From Daucus carota subsp. sativus (lineage: Eukaryota; Streptophyta; Magnoliopsida; Apiales; Apiaceae), in NCBI RefSeq assembly GCF_001625215.2, contig NC_030388.2, forward strand, positions 24,478,558-24,542,557: DNA of 64,000 nt, read 5' to 3'. A program made the translations under genes and the position numbers. Under the pieces are notes generated by a model. That model was not told where the DNA came from, searched no databases, and saw only the letters and a list, made by a program, of their open reading frames with translations. Below are positions 11,795 to 23,622 of this stretch, piece after piece; the first letter of the stretch is position 1; every line of letters starts with the position of its first letter.

Positions 11795-13651
11795 ATTTAT
11801 CTCCCAACGATCAAGAACATGATGAGTAGCTTGTCAGAAGAGATGAAGGCAAGAAGGAAGCGCAAAAGGCATCCACTGCCCAAATAGAATAGCACAGGAA
11901 AACGCCTATCAACATAGAATAGTTTGATGGCTCACCCAGGCAGAACGAAGAACTACTGCCTGAAACGAGAATACATGTACAGTCTTTGTCTTTGTCATCG
12001 CCAGTGGAAGCTAAAGCTAATTTTCCATAACATGTCCTTGAAAGAGATTTTTTCTTAGTTTCGGATGCTAGAACTGTAACTTATTCATTCATAACTTTGA
12101 TTTGCCAACTACTTAATGCATGAGAAGCCTTCTGGACTTAAGTGTGATCTTACTCTCATCTAAAAGGCATTGCTTAATGCTCAGTAACTCTGTTTGCTAA
12201 TTTGATAATTTAGTGGTTGTATTGGTTTGAAGTCATTGTGGAAGTACTTGGAGTCAAATACCAGATATGTTAATTTGTTTCATAAGGGGAGCTCAATGTT
12301 TAGATTTTTTGGAGTTATTCCCTAGTGGTTATATACATTCAGCATCCCACCTAATCATTAACATTTAGTTCGGGTACTAAGATTAGAAAATGTGAAAGAA
12401 AAGAGAAAAAAAATGGGAAAAGTTATCTACTAGAAATGAAGAAATATATGGTATTTTGGGAGTTGGTATTAAATAAAAGGAACAAAATTGTTAAGATCTG
12501 GAAAGAAGAATCAAAGTATGTGTTTCTTCATTGAATATCTCTGTAAATTTGTTACTTGCCAATGCATGGTTTTGGATTTTGATTTATGAAATAATAAACC
12601 AATTTTTAATGTCCTTCCACTGAATATCACTTTAAATTGATTAAGTAATAAAAATATGTTCCGATCAATTTAATAAAATGTATAAATAATAGCCGTTGTC
12701 GTTATCACTAATTTATAAGCTAACAGAAATTTATATATAAGATAATGTATTTTTGTGACTTCAAATTTCGAAAACGAACTTGATTTTCTTATGCGAATTA
12801 AAAAATTCAAAAAGGCTATATTCAAACCTTCTTATACGACTCTCCGAGAGTGATGTTTGTGTCCGTGATGATTAATAATATAAGAGGTGAATAATATTAT
12901 TTAGAGAGGATTTTTTCAACTTTTTATATGATCATTATTAAAAAAATTTGTATTCGTTCACACACACACGTGTGATCAAATAATAAGCGACTTATTCCTT
13001 GCAAACGTGTTTATTAGCAGGCTTGAGTTGCTCATTCGGCGCCATAGCTCTGCAATATTCCAATCCTCTTACAACCACCCGGTCAGTCCAGCCTTCACTC
13101 TTCCCTTCTTTATGCTCATTTTCATATATAAATAATTTTTATGTATGTATCTCCTCTGTGTGTGTAAAGACTAAAGTATGGTTTCTGTGTAATTTTCATT
13201 TCAAAGGGAGTAATTCACTTCTTGTATATTAGGGCTTCTTTAATTAGAGAAACATGCTGTAATTAAACTCAATTTTGTAAGTTTTGATTTGATCTGATTG
13301 TTCGACTTAATATATTCAAGTTCAAGATTGGTGAGAGGAGAAATAATAAATTTGTTGACAAGTTTCCCAAGCCAATTAGCTCTATATTCTTGGTAAAGTT
13401 TCAATTTTTAAATATGGGTTTATTTCTATCGTTTCTTATCATCTTTTTATGGGTAAATTATGTTATGTTATACAGTATTAAGGTCCATTGGCAATCTGTG
13501 TCTAGCTTTATGTGATTCCATTTTGTGTTTAAATTTTTTAGGTTTTTTTTAGAAAAATTGGTAATTGGGTTCTATGCATTAACTTAACATCAGATATGAA
13601 CAATTTTTTTAGTGCTGAAGAGGGAAGTTAAGAGGAACGTTTTGGGAAACA
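11795..13651. other. Intergenic, with probable 5' UTR intron of the ClpF gene
   Basis: To about 12300: 3' UTR of the TRAF-type gene. From 12300 to 12990: AT-rich sequence without coding signs. About 13000-13080 may be a non-coding first exon of the ClpF gene, with a possible donor (CCCG|GTCAGT) near 13080 and an acceptor near 13618 (CTGAAG). The frame starting around 12999 has no ATG and no homology I recognise. Confidence 0.4.
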
Positions 13652-16600
13652 ATGGTACAGTGTATGTCGGTCAGCACCGTTCCCAGAAGCAGTAGTGGTG
13701 TCAATGGACCCGATCATGTTTCGAGGAGAAAGTTCAGATTTTCGGAGACAAGTCATGTAATTTTTGGTGTTCAAAGACATGGATTTGGGGGTCCCTTTTT
13801 GCCCCGCCAATCTTCAATTTATGATGTTGGTATAGAGAAACAACGAGATTTTACTGTTAAAGCTGGGTGGCTATTTAAAGGAAATGATAAAGAGTCAGAT
13901 GCAAGCATAGAGCGTAGTGATTCTGCCATGGAGGATATAATGATATTCTTTTACCAGCTGGACTTGGGGACTCGTGTTCAGGTTTTCAATGATCTAGCCC
14001 TTTTAGAAACTATATATGTATTCAATACAAGCAGTTGTTTTAGCCTATAATGTTTTGTACTTGCAGTATGCACTGAATGTGGAGCAGTACGAGATTGCGC
14101 AACAACTAAGGAACAAACTTACTGAGGTCAGATGATAAGCTCCTATTTAAGTATATTTGCTTATTATTATTTGTTAGGTTCCTTATTCCAGAAGTATCGT
14201 GTTTGTCATTGAAGTGTGTCGGTGTCCTCATTGGGAAGCATTTCTACAACTGTTAAATTATTCAAATATTTCCATTTACATTTGGGGTCGGGATAAGTTT
14301 ATTTTTCATTTTTATTGTCATGAATCAACAAAAGTGCTCAAGCTGTTTCATATTGTAAGGTTATTTTATTGTCATCTGTACTTCTTGTTTCATATTTTAG
14401 ATGTACAAAGTATGTCAACAAAAATTATGTTAAAGTTGACTGCACATGTTGATTAAGTTTCCTGTTAAAAGGTTGATGCTGAAGTTATCAAGCAACAGGA
14501 AGCAAAAAGAGGATCTGCTTCTAAAAGTGAGGCTCAGGACAAAGCTATAAGCATCTTACGGCTACGGTGAGAGTCACATAATTCTGCTCTTGAAATTGGT
14601 CGAAGTTATGTATTTTCTAAATTATGATGTAATAATTTTCTGGTTCTGTCTTAGATCTTAAAGATTAATATGCTTCTTTCCTTCAGGGCAGACCTACAGG
14701 ATGCAATTCAGAGTGAGAATTACGCCAAGGCAGCTTCACTACGTGATGAAATTTCTAAGCTAGAGTCACAGTCTCTGGCTGTATCAATTAAGGCTCAGGC
14801 CTATATCAATACTAAGTTTGCATTTCGTTTGGGTCAGAAACTTAAGCATAAGAAGTTTGGTAAGTACTTTTTTTTGTTATATTAAAATTTTATTATGTCC
14901 AGATTCATCTGCATTGAAACACAGTGTTTCTTTCCTTTTCTTTTCCTTTTTTAGTTCATGATTTTGGGTAGTAAAAAAGAACTAATAATACTTCTCTGCA
15001 CGCATGACAAACATTTCTTTAACTTAGTGTATAGTAACAGTAGAGCTTCACTATTTCTAAATGTGAAGAAAAATAATCAAGCAATTAGGATCTATGTACT
15101 TTGTGTATGTTGGAGATGTTTAATAGGGTAATGCATTAAATTTTACTCTGGCTTGCAATTTTGACCCCAGTCAAGCCAGTGATACTGATATGGGTCATTG
15201 ACCAGGCTTATTCAGTCCATAGGACCAATAGGATTAGTTTCTGAAAAATTTGTGTGGATACATCCAGCGCGATAGTTAATAGATATTTTGTACATCAAAA
15301 GGCTCTCTACTATAATGTATGTAATTTATCATCTACAACTGGAATTTGACAAGTAGGTTTCCTGTTGCTACTTCTGGAATATCTGAATATAAATGTGCAT
15401 TATGAGAAATCTCCATCACAAATTTCCCGTGTTGTGTTTGAAATTACTTATTTTGATGGGACTTTAGGATATCGAGCTGTGGTTTGTGGTATGGATCCTG
15501 TATGTACCGAGTCAAGTTCATGGATGGAAAGTGCACAGGTTTCAAAGTTGAAGCATGGTCCAAATCAGCCATTTTATCAGGTATGATAAGATTTGCTACG
15601 TATTATAGTTGCAGCTGGACAGTGAGAATATTCTACTATACTTTTTGATTATCACTAGCCCTACTACAGTTTTCACTTAAAATCTGTTTCGGAGAGCCAT
15701 CTTAGGTATTATTGGAAAGAATTATACTTCTTAATATGATTGATAAACACCTGGGTGGTGCACAAAGCTTGTACGACCGTAGGTGTTTATCATCATATGT
15801 ATCACATCAATGGCATGTACTATACATTCTTGCTACAGTATCTCAAGTGCTTTTTATGGTTTTATGTGCACGTAACTTCTATTAAAGTATAGTGTTCATA
15901 TAAATTCTTATATATTTGATTCTTTGATCTTGTACCGAGGAGATTATAGAAGTTTTATTCATTGTATTTATTAGCAAATTAATGATACGCAGTTGCAGAA
16001 TTGATTGCCTGTTATCAATAGCAATTTACCATTTTAGCACAATCATTCGTTATGTACATATAACAAACAACAAAGAGCCCCTTCTAATATATTTTACTGT
16101 TTTTCAGGTCCTGGTTGATGTTCGTGCAGATCCCAATCTATTAGTAGCTTATGGTAATTAACATTTGTTTATCAAATACTCTCCAGTTTATGTCTTAACC
16201 CAACTTGGATTAAGCGGTTCTCTCATGTGATTTTTTATTTGCAATGGTTCACTTTAGTAGAGCATTTTATCTCATTACAGTCAAGCAATGCCTCAAGAAA
16301 ATAGTTAATTCATGTGCTATGATTAAACTTCCCACTCATACAATGGTCCTTCTAATATATGATTTTGAAAATTTTCCTGTCTATAAGCAATTTTTTTATC
16401 TTGGTAACGGTTCTGTATTACAGTGTCAGAAGAAAATTTGCTGGCTCCGGAACAACCAGATACAGTGAGTAAAACTTGCTTCTCATACTATTACATGAAC
16501 TTGTTCTTCATCTTACTGCAACACTTGTTTGCAATGTACAGGAGCGATTTGAACATCCTTATGCCCCCTTTTTATTCTACGGGGTGGATGCAGCTGGGGA

Positions 16601-16697
16601 CTTCATACCAGTCAAGCAATTGCGAGAGAAGTACAACAAACCTAGGCATGAAGTGCCATATGGTCCACAAGATGAAGAAAATGGACAAGATGGTTAA
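13652..16697 (+). CDS. CLPF: Clp protease adaptor ClpF (UVR + YccV domains), chloroplast
   Basis: Eight exons in phase: 13652-13981, 14067-14126, 14472-14566, 14687-14859, 15468-15580, 16108-16153, 16424-16464, 16542-16697; 337 aa. The first ~75 residues are Ser/Arg-rich, like a chloroplast transit peptide. Residues ~110-137 (YALNVEQYEIAQQLRNKLTE) and ~162-190 (ADLQDAIQSENYAKAASLRD) are two UVR-like helical pairs; the second is the canonical UvrB/UvrC motif. Residues ~205-310 form a YccV/HspQ-like domain: FRLGQKLKHKKFGYRAVV, HGPNQPFYQVLVDVRADP, YVSEENLLAP, HPYAPFLFYG. This pairing defines ClpF, which with ClpS1 acts as a binary substrate adaptor for the stromal ClpPRT-ClpC protease (family knowledge). 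Length is close to the Arabidopsis protein (At2g03390, from memory). The highly conserved C-terminus ends shortly after FIPVKQLREKYNKPRHE. No missing element seen. Confidence 0.95.
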
Positions 16698-17849
16698 GAC
16701 AGTTTCAGCTGCATATTCAAGAATCAAGATCTCAGAAACTATGTGCAGTCAATAATAATTAAAATTCCCGTTTTCCTCAGCCTCATCTCAGTGTAAAGAA
16801 TTGATCGATCAAATTTATCATCGCAGGTCAAATTATAATAGATCCCTCCTAGCGCTTTTTGCTGCAATATGCCGTTATTTGCTGGCATAAACCCTGGTAT
16901 ATGTATATATCCTACATCTAGGAGATTTTAACGCTACTCTTTGACTTGGAAACTTTAATAGATTGCTTGGCTCTTTATAGAACCAAAGTTATGTGTAGTA
17001 CAACGATTTACAAGCGTAATAGTGCATGGCAAGCATTCTGTTTATTTATTCTTCCTTTCGAACAGGCTTGTAAGAGCAAGTAATCTATCTCATTACCTAT
17101 TAATAATATAAAATAATGAATCCCAGTGAGTCTTAGTCATTTAGGTAATCTATTTTGATTGTCAACTCCAATAGCAATCCCTGTATTTGTTCCCTTATTA
17201 TTATTTTAATAATAAATTTGAGAGAGAAGGTGAGAGAGAAGGGGAAAAATAGGGAAAAGACAAAAGAACGAAAGTGGGGATGAATTTTTTAGTCAAAAAT
17301 ATTAAATAGGTAATGACTCGAGGTTACCTAAAAATAGGTAATAATCAGAAGATTTGAGGATGGGTTAGTGATTTAGGTAATCACTAGGATAGTGTTGAAG
17401 TACCTCTTTTTCGATACATTATCTAAATATGAGTTTAGAAGCTTATTTAGGTAACCTATTGGACTAGCTCTAAGCGTCCGCATGATCCGAGAGGGACGCC
17501 AAATTAGTGAGGGAAATTTAATTACTTCCCCCGTTAAAATATGGGCATATTTGCTATTTTTTGCATGATTTTCCATCCCGACCTGAATAATATATATATT
17601 TTTTTGATATTTTAAACAATCTATTATAATTGTTATCATCCTCTTCAATTATGTTTAAGAACAAAAATTAACCAGATGCAATAAAGGTGCAACATGATGG
17701 AGGTTGTTGATTAAAGATGGAGAAGAAAAATGATAATCGATGATGAACGAAGTGGAGAAACAATTACATAAACGTGCAAAACTATTGCATAGTATACAAG
17801 GATACATAAAAAACAATTGCATAGTATACAAGAATACATAAAAAACAAA
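16698..17849. other. Intergenic with a possible MITE and a short tandem repeat
   Basis: About 17068-17474 may be a MITE: the left end GTAAGAGCAAGTAATCTAT and the right end AATAGGT...GACTAGCTCTAA are roughly inverted, and internal ATTACCTATT / AGGTTACCT pairs occur, but I found no target duplication. At about 17779-17849 two copies of a 32-bp unit (ACTATTGCATAGTATACAAG and following bases) lie in tandem. No coding signal. Confidence 0.4.
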
Positions 17850-18041
17850 GGGTTTGTCTAGTGTGTGCCCATGAGCACATGCTAAGCGCGGAAATTTTTG
17901 CATTTAGATCATTTTGATTGGTGTGATTGATGTATTTGCAGGGGGTCCACTATTATTAAGAAGTGGGAGCCAATCAAGATGATCTAAACACAAAAATTTC
18001 CACGCTTAATATGAGCCTATGGGCACACCATAGAAAAACCG
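17850..18041. mobile_element. MITE, Mutator-like, family copy 1
   Basis: Left end GGGTTTGTCTAGTGTGTGCC and right end GGGCACACCATAGAAAAACC are imperfect inverted repeats, flanked by AAAAACAAA (17841-17849) and AAAAAGAAA (18042-18050), a 9-bp duplication with one mismatch. The centre holds GATCATTTTGATTGG and its complement. Copies 2 and 3 lie at 42730-42925 and about 48328-48503. Confidence 0.75.
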
Positions 18042-18778
18042 AAAAAGAAAACCATAGTTGATGCCAATGATTATAGCTGGTGGTTCGTATCTAATACAGT
18101 ATATCTAATATTCACCCACTAAACATAATTTAAAAAATAATAAAAGGAGAAAATAAGGGTCGTCGAATTAAATATAATGAATGACTATATATATTGGTCT
18201 ACCATACTACAATAAAAATATGGTCTACAAAGAACTTTACTCTAGTAGAATATAAATATATTATTATTTATGTATAGATATACAATTGGAGTCGGAGAGA
18301 TATGAATCTCCGACCCGTTCAGACCCCGGAATTTTTTTATAAAACTTTACCCATTCCCCGTCCTCAAATAATTCTTTGAATTCTCGATCCTAACAGGACA
18401 ACGATCGGATCGGGATCGAGCGGACAGGGTAAGCGCCCAATCCTGCCTAAAATATTTAGCCTAGATTTTAAAAAGAGATCCGGCCCAATTTTGAAAAACA
18501 ATCCGATCCGATTTGCACCCCGAATCCAGTTCGTGTGCATCTATATTCTTGACCCTCCTGTTTTGTTCCCTGGATTCGGTCTGTGTATCTCCATTACTCA
18601 ACTTGAAATGTTCACAAAGTTTTTTTCTTCAAAATTTTTTTTTTTGCAACTCCGCAATTAAATCTTGTAACTGTATATTAATTCTTGATTACATTGATGC
18701 AATTTTGTCATCAGCTCAAGTCTTTAGCTAAAGATTGAAGATTTACATACAATTTGGGTATTCGAAATTCACACAAGA
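18042..18778. other. Intergenic, promoter side of the PPR gene
   Basis: 18297-18500 is GC-richer (CGATCGGATCGGGATCGAGC) and resembles the interiors of the GGGG/CCCC-rich elements at 28387 and 63770; perhaps a fragment of such an element. The remainder is AT-rich promoter and leader. Nothing coding seen. Confidence 0.4.
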
Positions 18779-21040
18779 ATGACACTTTACATGCCTTTCT
18801 TTAACAGAACTTTAAGTTCAAGAACTCTAACTCAACTACATGCTCACCTTATAGTTAATGGTCACCAAAAAAGCCAACCTGCAGCAACTAAACTAATTGA
18901 ATCATATGCAAACATGGGTCATGTTGAATCTGCTAGAATTGTGTTTCAGAACTTCAAAAACCCAGATTCTTTCATGTGGGGTGTGCTTATTAAGTGTCAT
19001 GTTTGGAGTGGTTTGTTTAGAGAAGCTATTCTTTTGTATAATGAGATGTTGGGGAATTTTACCCAAGTTAGTAGCTTTGTATTTCCATCAACTTTGAGGG
19101 CTTGTTCTGGTATTGGTGATCTGGGTGTTGGTGAGATGGTTCATGGGAGGATTGTTAAATGTGGGCTTCAGTTTGATCTTGTGATTCAGACTTCTTTGCT
19201 TAGTATGTATGGTGAAACTGGGTGTTTGAGGTATGCGCGCAGTGTATTTGAGGATTTGTCTGTGAGGGACCTTGTTTTGTGGAGTTCAATCATATCGAGT
19301 CATGTGCAGAATGGTGAGGAGAGTGAAGGGGTAGATTTGTTTCGTGAGATGGTTGGGGAAGGTGTTGAACCTGATTCGGTGGTTATGCTTAGTGTGGCCG
19401 AGGCGTGTGCGGAATTGGGTTTGTGGAGAGAAGGGAAGTCGGTTCATGGATATGTAGTGAGAAATGCCATTTTAAGTGATGGAGCGCTGGATAGTTCTTT
19501 GATTACAATGTATGGTAAATGCGGTGATTTGCATAGTGCAGAGGGGATTTTTAACAATGTTGTTCACTTATCTACAGCTACTTGGACGTCAATGATTACA
19601 TGCTATAATCAATGTGGTTGCTATAGAGAAGTCATAGATATTTTCTCCAAGATGCTATTGTCTAATGGGGAACCAAATGCAGTAACTATGATGGGAGTTC
19701 TTCGATCTTGTGTTAGGTTGGGTTGGTTAAAAGAAGGCAGGTCTGTTCATGGTTTTGTTATTAGGAAAATTATGGACCCTGAATATAATTCTTTAGTGCC
19801 ATCTTTAGTTGATTTGTATGCTACTTCTGGTAATACAAGATGTGCCCACAAGATTTTATTTGTGTCAAGAGAGAGACATATTGTATCATGGAATTTGCTC
19901 ATATCACGCTGCATCGAGGAAGGGTCTAAAGAGGCGTTGACTATATTTAGGAAGATGCAAAGTTACAATATATCTCCAGATTCATTTACGCTGGCCACTA
20001 TGCTTTCAGCCTGTGGGAAGTTTGGTTTGCTGCTGTACGGACGTCAGATACATGGTCATGTTATAAGAACAAGCTGTCCAAGCGAGTTTGTCCTGAATTC
20101 GCTAATTGACATGTATGCTAAATGTGGGTTTGTGGATTCAGCTTACTTGGTATTTAAGAACAGGGGACAAGGAAGTGTTGTAACATGGAATTCAATGATA
20201 TGTGGATTCTGTCATAATGGCTTTTCAGCAAAAGCTATTAGTCTTTTTGATCAGATGTATTCAAAAAGTCTTGAAATGGATGCAGTGACATTTTTGAGTG
20301 TAATTCAAGCTTGCTCGAATTTGGGATATCTAGAGAAAGGGAAGTGGATACACCATAAGCTTATTACAACTTGTTTACAGGATGATACATACATTAATAC
20401 AGCTTTATTAGACATGTATGCCAAGTGTGGAGACCTTTACATGGCTAGGGGTATCTTTGATACCATGTCAGAAAGAACTGTTGTATCGTGGAGTGCCATG
20501 ATCGGTGGTTATGGTTCGCATGGCCAGATTGACCTTGCGATTTCACTCTTCAACAGAATGGTAGAATCTGAGGTAAAACCAAATGAAGTCACATTTATGA
20601 ATATATTATCTGCATGCAGCCATGCAGGATATGTGGAAGTAGGAAAGTCTTACTTCAACTTAATGAAGGACTTTGGTGCTGAACCACAGTTGGAACATTA
20701 TGCATGTTTAATTGATCTTCTAAGCCGAGGTGGAAACCTAGACGAAGCGTACATGATCATTGATACAATGCCATTTCAAGCTGATGCAAGCAACTGGGGT
20801 GCTCTGTTGAATGGTTGTCGGATTCATAGACGAGTAGACATGATCCAAAAAATTCAAGAAAAACTTTTAGGTTTAGATATGGATGACACTGGATATTATA
20901 CTCTACTATCTAATGTATTTGCAGAAGGTGGAGACTGGGGGGAGTTTAGTATGGTGAGATCATTAATGAATGGTTTAGGTCTAAAAAAATGCTTAGGAAT
21001 GAGTAAAGTTGAGATTGATACAGGGGTGCATGGAAACTAA
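18779..21040 (+). CDS. PLS-class pentatricopeptide repeat (PPR) protein, E subgroup
   Basis: Single uninterrupted frame of 753 aa, intronless as most plant PPR genes. From residue ~25 to ~650 it is a run of P, L and S repeats; the signature LIDMYAKCGFVDSAYLVF / LLDMYAKCGDLYMARGIF is repeated, with VVTWNSMICGFCHNGFSAKA and VVSWSAMIGGYGSHGQIDLA. An E motif follows (DASNWGALLNGCRIH ... TGYYTLLSNVFAEGGDWGEF). The protein stops soon after (VEIDTGVHGN), so E+ is short and there is no DYW deaminase domain. Proteins of this class bind organellar RNA and specify C-to-U editing sites together with a DYW partner (family knowledge). The start region resembles At1g69350 (annotated mitochondrial), as recalled. 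The first ATG is used. Target RNA unknown. Confidence 0.92.
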   Translation: MTLYMPFFNRTLSSRTLTQLHAHLIVNGHQKSQPAATKLIESYANMGHVESARIVFQNFKNPDSFMWGVLIKCHVWSGLFREAILLYNEMLGNFTQVSSFVFPSTLRACSGIGDLGVGEMVHGRIVKCGLQFDLVIQTSLLSMYGETGCLRYARSVFEDLSVRDLVLWSSIISSHVQNGEESEGVDLFREMVGEGVEPDSVVMLSVAEACAELGLWREGKSVHGYVVRNAILSDGALDSSLITMYGKCGDLHSAEGIFNNVVHLSTATWTSMITCYNQCGCYREVIDIFSKMLLSNGEPNAVTMMGVLRSCVRLGWLKEGRSVHGFVIRKIMDPEYNSLVPSLVDLYATSGNTRCAHKILFVSRERHIVSWNLLISRCIEEGSKEALTIFRKMQSYNISPDSFTLATMLSACGKFGLLLYGRQIHGHVIRTSCPSEFVLNSLIDMYAKCGFVDSAYLVFKNRGQGSVVTWNSMICGFCHNGFSAKAISLFDQMYSKSLEMDAVTFLSVIQACSNLGYLEKGKWIHHKLITTCLQDDTYINTALLDMYAKCGDLYMARGIFDTMSERTVVSWSAMIGGYGSHGQIDLAISLFNRMVESEVKPNEVTFMNILSACSHAGYVEVGKSYFNLMKDFGAEPQLEHYACLIDLLSRGGNLDEAYMIIDTMPFQADASNWGALLNGCRIHRRVDMIQKIQEKLLGLDMDDTGYYTLLSNVFAEGGDWGEFSMVRSLMNGLGLKKCLGMSKVEIDTGVHGN

Positions 21041-21707
21041 GCTGTATATATGCATCAATGATGAACAAAGTAAACATCCAACACTTGGAATCTTGTCCAG
21101 GAGTCCAGGATTGTAAGTAGATATGCTTGTTACGTTATTAAAGATAGATATGTTCATTATAATATTTACCAACTATTACTTATGTACAACGATTACTGTT
21201 ATTACAGACTACACTGTAATAAGTCAATTCACATTACTGCCCTTTGTACGCATGTATGTTAAGTTCCAAGAGTACCCGAAATATCGCAGAAGGGGGTCAA
21301 ATGCGTTACTCTTATAGTTTTGCTTTTCCTGACAAGATTATTATATAAGGATGAACTAGTACAATGAATGAAGAAGTAGTTTGATTCGGTCTGAAATCGT
21401 ATAAATAACATTAGTTTAAATCAATTCTCTACTATCCTTGATCACTCGCATAGACACATGCACATTACTTTGCATGCATTTAAGTATTTTTGGTGATTCA
21501 GTGAAAAGAACATGATGGTAGAAATGTTGTCAGTGCGAGGGCTTTTCTTATTCTTGCTAATATATACAGTCTAGTTACTACTTAGGGAACTATGCTAAAA
21601 TCTACAATGATGTATGTTGCCCCTAAAATAAATTGAATTATGTGAGATGAAGTTTTTTTTTAGATGATTATGTTTTTTTGTACCACCTAATTTTGTAGTT
21701 CTGACAG
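21041..21707. other. Intergenic, no gene seen
   Basis: Likely 3' UTR of the PPR gene to about 21330, then AT-rich sequence. A 64-codon frame near 21123 is composition-biased and unlikely to be real. Confidence 0.5.
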
Positions 21708-22275
21708 GCAGCTAAAATTGAGGCTGCAGCTGCCCATGGAAAAGATGGAGGATATATTGAAAACTAAATCCAGAATCCCAGGTATCTTATTCTTTTTTTC
21801 TTCTTGTCTACAAACTTGCAACAAGTAACTTTCTTTACTTAAATTCCCTACCGTACATCTCACCCTTGCACCAATTATGTCTTTTGGCAAATCTATTTTT
21901 GTAAACTGCAAAGTGAGCACTAAAAAATTGGTACCATTTTTTCTTTTCAAGTCTCAGACTTGAGTAATTGCCACTAAATTTATTTTTCATTCCATCTGAA
22001 AAATACAAAAAGGTGTGTTACATCCCTACATAGTTTTAACTTTCTCCATGACGTTGACCTTATACTTATAATCTGAACAATGGTATAAATGCATTATACA
22101 ATGTGATTTAATTTCTCCTTGAAATTACAAGTTGAAGTATGACATGTTGAAATTAACTTGGGAAACATAAATTATGACATGTTACTTGCAATCTGGAGGC
22201 CTGCCATTATAGTTCTCGAATCAAAAACTTAGTGTCTACCAGATGTTGAGTATGATCACTTCCCAGTATGTTATA

Positions 22276-22508
22276 CTCCCTCTGTTTTTTTTATATGATG
22301 CTTTGACTTTTGGCACACATTTTTAAGTGCTTTGACCGAGTAGTTAAAAATATTATTTTTTGAATTTTTTTTTTTGAATAAAAATTTTGATTATATATTA
22401 TTATTCAGAAAAAGAAATTTTGAAAAATAATATTTTTAACTACCCGGTCAAAGCACTTAAAAGTGTGTGCCAAAAGTCAAAGCGTCATATAAAAAAAAAC
22501 AGAGGGAG
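22276..22508. mobile_element. Stowaway-like MITE
   Basis: Ends CTCCCTCTGTTTTTTTTA and AAAAAAAAACAGAGGGAG are inverted and flanked by TA. Nearly perfect foldback: TTGACTTTTGGCACACATTT on the left, AAGTGTGTGCCAAAAGTCAA on the right. Same family as 978-1211; it lies between exon remnants A and B of the biotin carboxylase pseudogene. Confidence 0.88.
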
Positions 22509-22526
22509 TAGTTGTGTATTTGGGAG

Positions 22527-22806
22527 TCAGCATGAATATAGTTTCAAGTAGCACTATTACAAGATGTTCATTTAGTTTAAAATTATAGTATACTTCAAAG
22601 ATGCTAATTTGAGTTTCTTCATCTATTCAGCTAAATTAAAAAAGATCATTGTACGTGGGGCCTGTATTCATCTAGTCAGCATGAATGTAATTTCAAGTAG
22701 CACTATTACAAGATGTTCATTTGGTATAAAATTATAGTATACTTCATAGATGCTAAATTGAGTTTTTCCATCTCTTCAGCTAAATTAACAAAGATCATAG
22801 TGCGTG
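22527..22806. repeat. Tandem duplication, about 150-bp unit
   Basis: 22527-22660 and 22678-22806 share TTTCAAGTAGCACTATTACA, AAATTATAGTATACTTCA and CAGCTAAATTAA with scattered differences, so the duplication is not very recent. No coding content. Confidence 0.8.
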
Positions 22807-23622
22807 TGACACTGTATTCAAACTTGAGTTTAGTATCTTTTTTGTCACGAAACCTAAACATAGATGTAATATCGTACAATATTTTTTTTTTGCTTCAGTT
22901 TATTAGCGTCGAAGGTTAAGGTCTAAAATCTAAACTTTCCTGAAAATTAAGAGTACTCTTTCATTTAAAGACCCTCTAAACTAGATAATGCAAAAACGAA
23001 GACGGTTTACTTAAAACAGGGGTGTAGAAGTAATCTGACATGCTCTTTAAAGAGTGATGAACTGATATCTATACTGAATTTGGACCAATTGCCTATGCAG
23101 AGAATGAACCAGAAGTTGATGGAAGAAGCACCATTCCTTACATTGATATGCGAGCTGAGGAAAGCCATGGGTGATGCAACAGTTGCAGCTGCAGCATATA
23201 TAGGGTATACTGGTATTGGTACTGTCCTTAAAATGAATCCCTTTCCTTCATAAAACTTAACAATAAAATGCGGGTAAATAAATAAAGAAATGACTTACAT
23301 TTACGGGTTTTTAAGACATGAAAGTTTTTCTTGAAAACTACACAACTGTATTGTTATGTTTGGCCATATATAGGCCAAGCGTCCTGTGACAGAGATGATA
23401 TCTTCTGTTGACTTGATTGAAGAACAATTATGTGTTTCAAGAGGGAAGATACTTTGTTACAAACAGGTATGATATAATATAACCTAATATAGGAATAAAT
23501 CATTAATTTATGTTCACTTGCTGATTTTATTTAGAGGAAGATATTTTGCTTAGAGGACATTCAATATAATGCCGAATGATTGCAGAAGATTCTTTCAAAA
23601 TTTTCAGACCTGGGCCAGGGAG

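Larger units (their letters stand above)
21708..23622 (+). pseudogene. Decayed biotin carboxylase (CAC2-like) pseudogene, four exon remnants
   Basis: Four remnants in order, each with splice-like borders, match consecutive parts of the plastid acetyl-CoA carboxylase biotin carboxylase subunit. A, 21708-21781: AAKIEAAAAHGKDGGYIEN then a stop. B, 23101 to about 23223: MNQKLMEEAPF...ELRKAMGDATVAAAA, the NQKLLEEAPS / LRKAMGDAAVAAAAS region. C, about 23374-23466: RPVTEMISSVDLIEEQ, the EHPVTEMISSVDLIEEQ helix. D, 23535 to about 23621: DILLRGHSI, stop, CRMIAEDSFKIFRPGPG, with the invariant Glu of SIEC changed to a stop (TAA). Introns remain, so this is a degraded DNA-level duplicate and not a retrocopy. 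The N-terminal ATP-grasp start and the C-terminus are absent. A Stowaway element (22276-22508) and a tandem duplication sit between A and B. It cannot encode an active enzyme. Confidence 0.85.
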
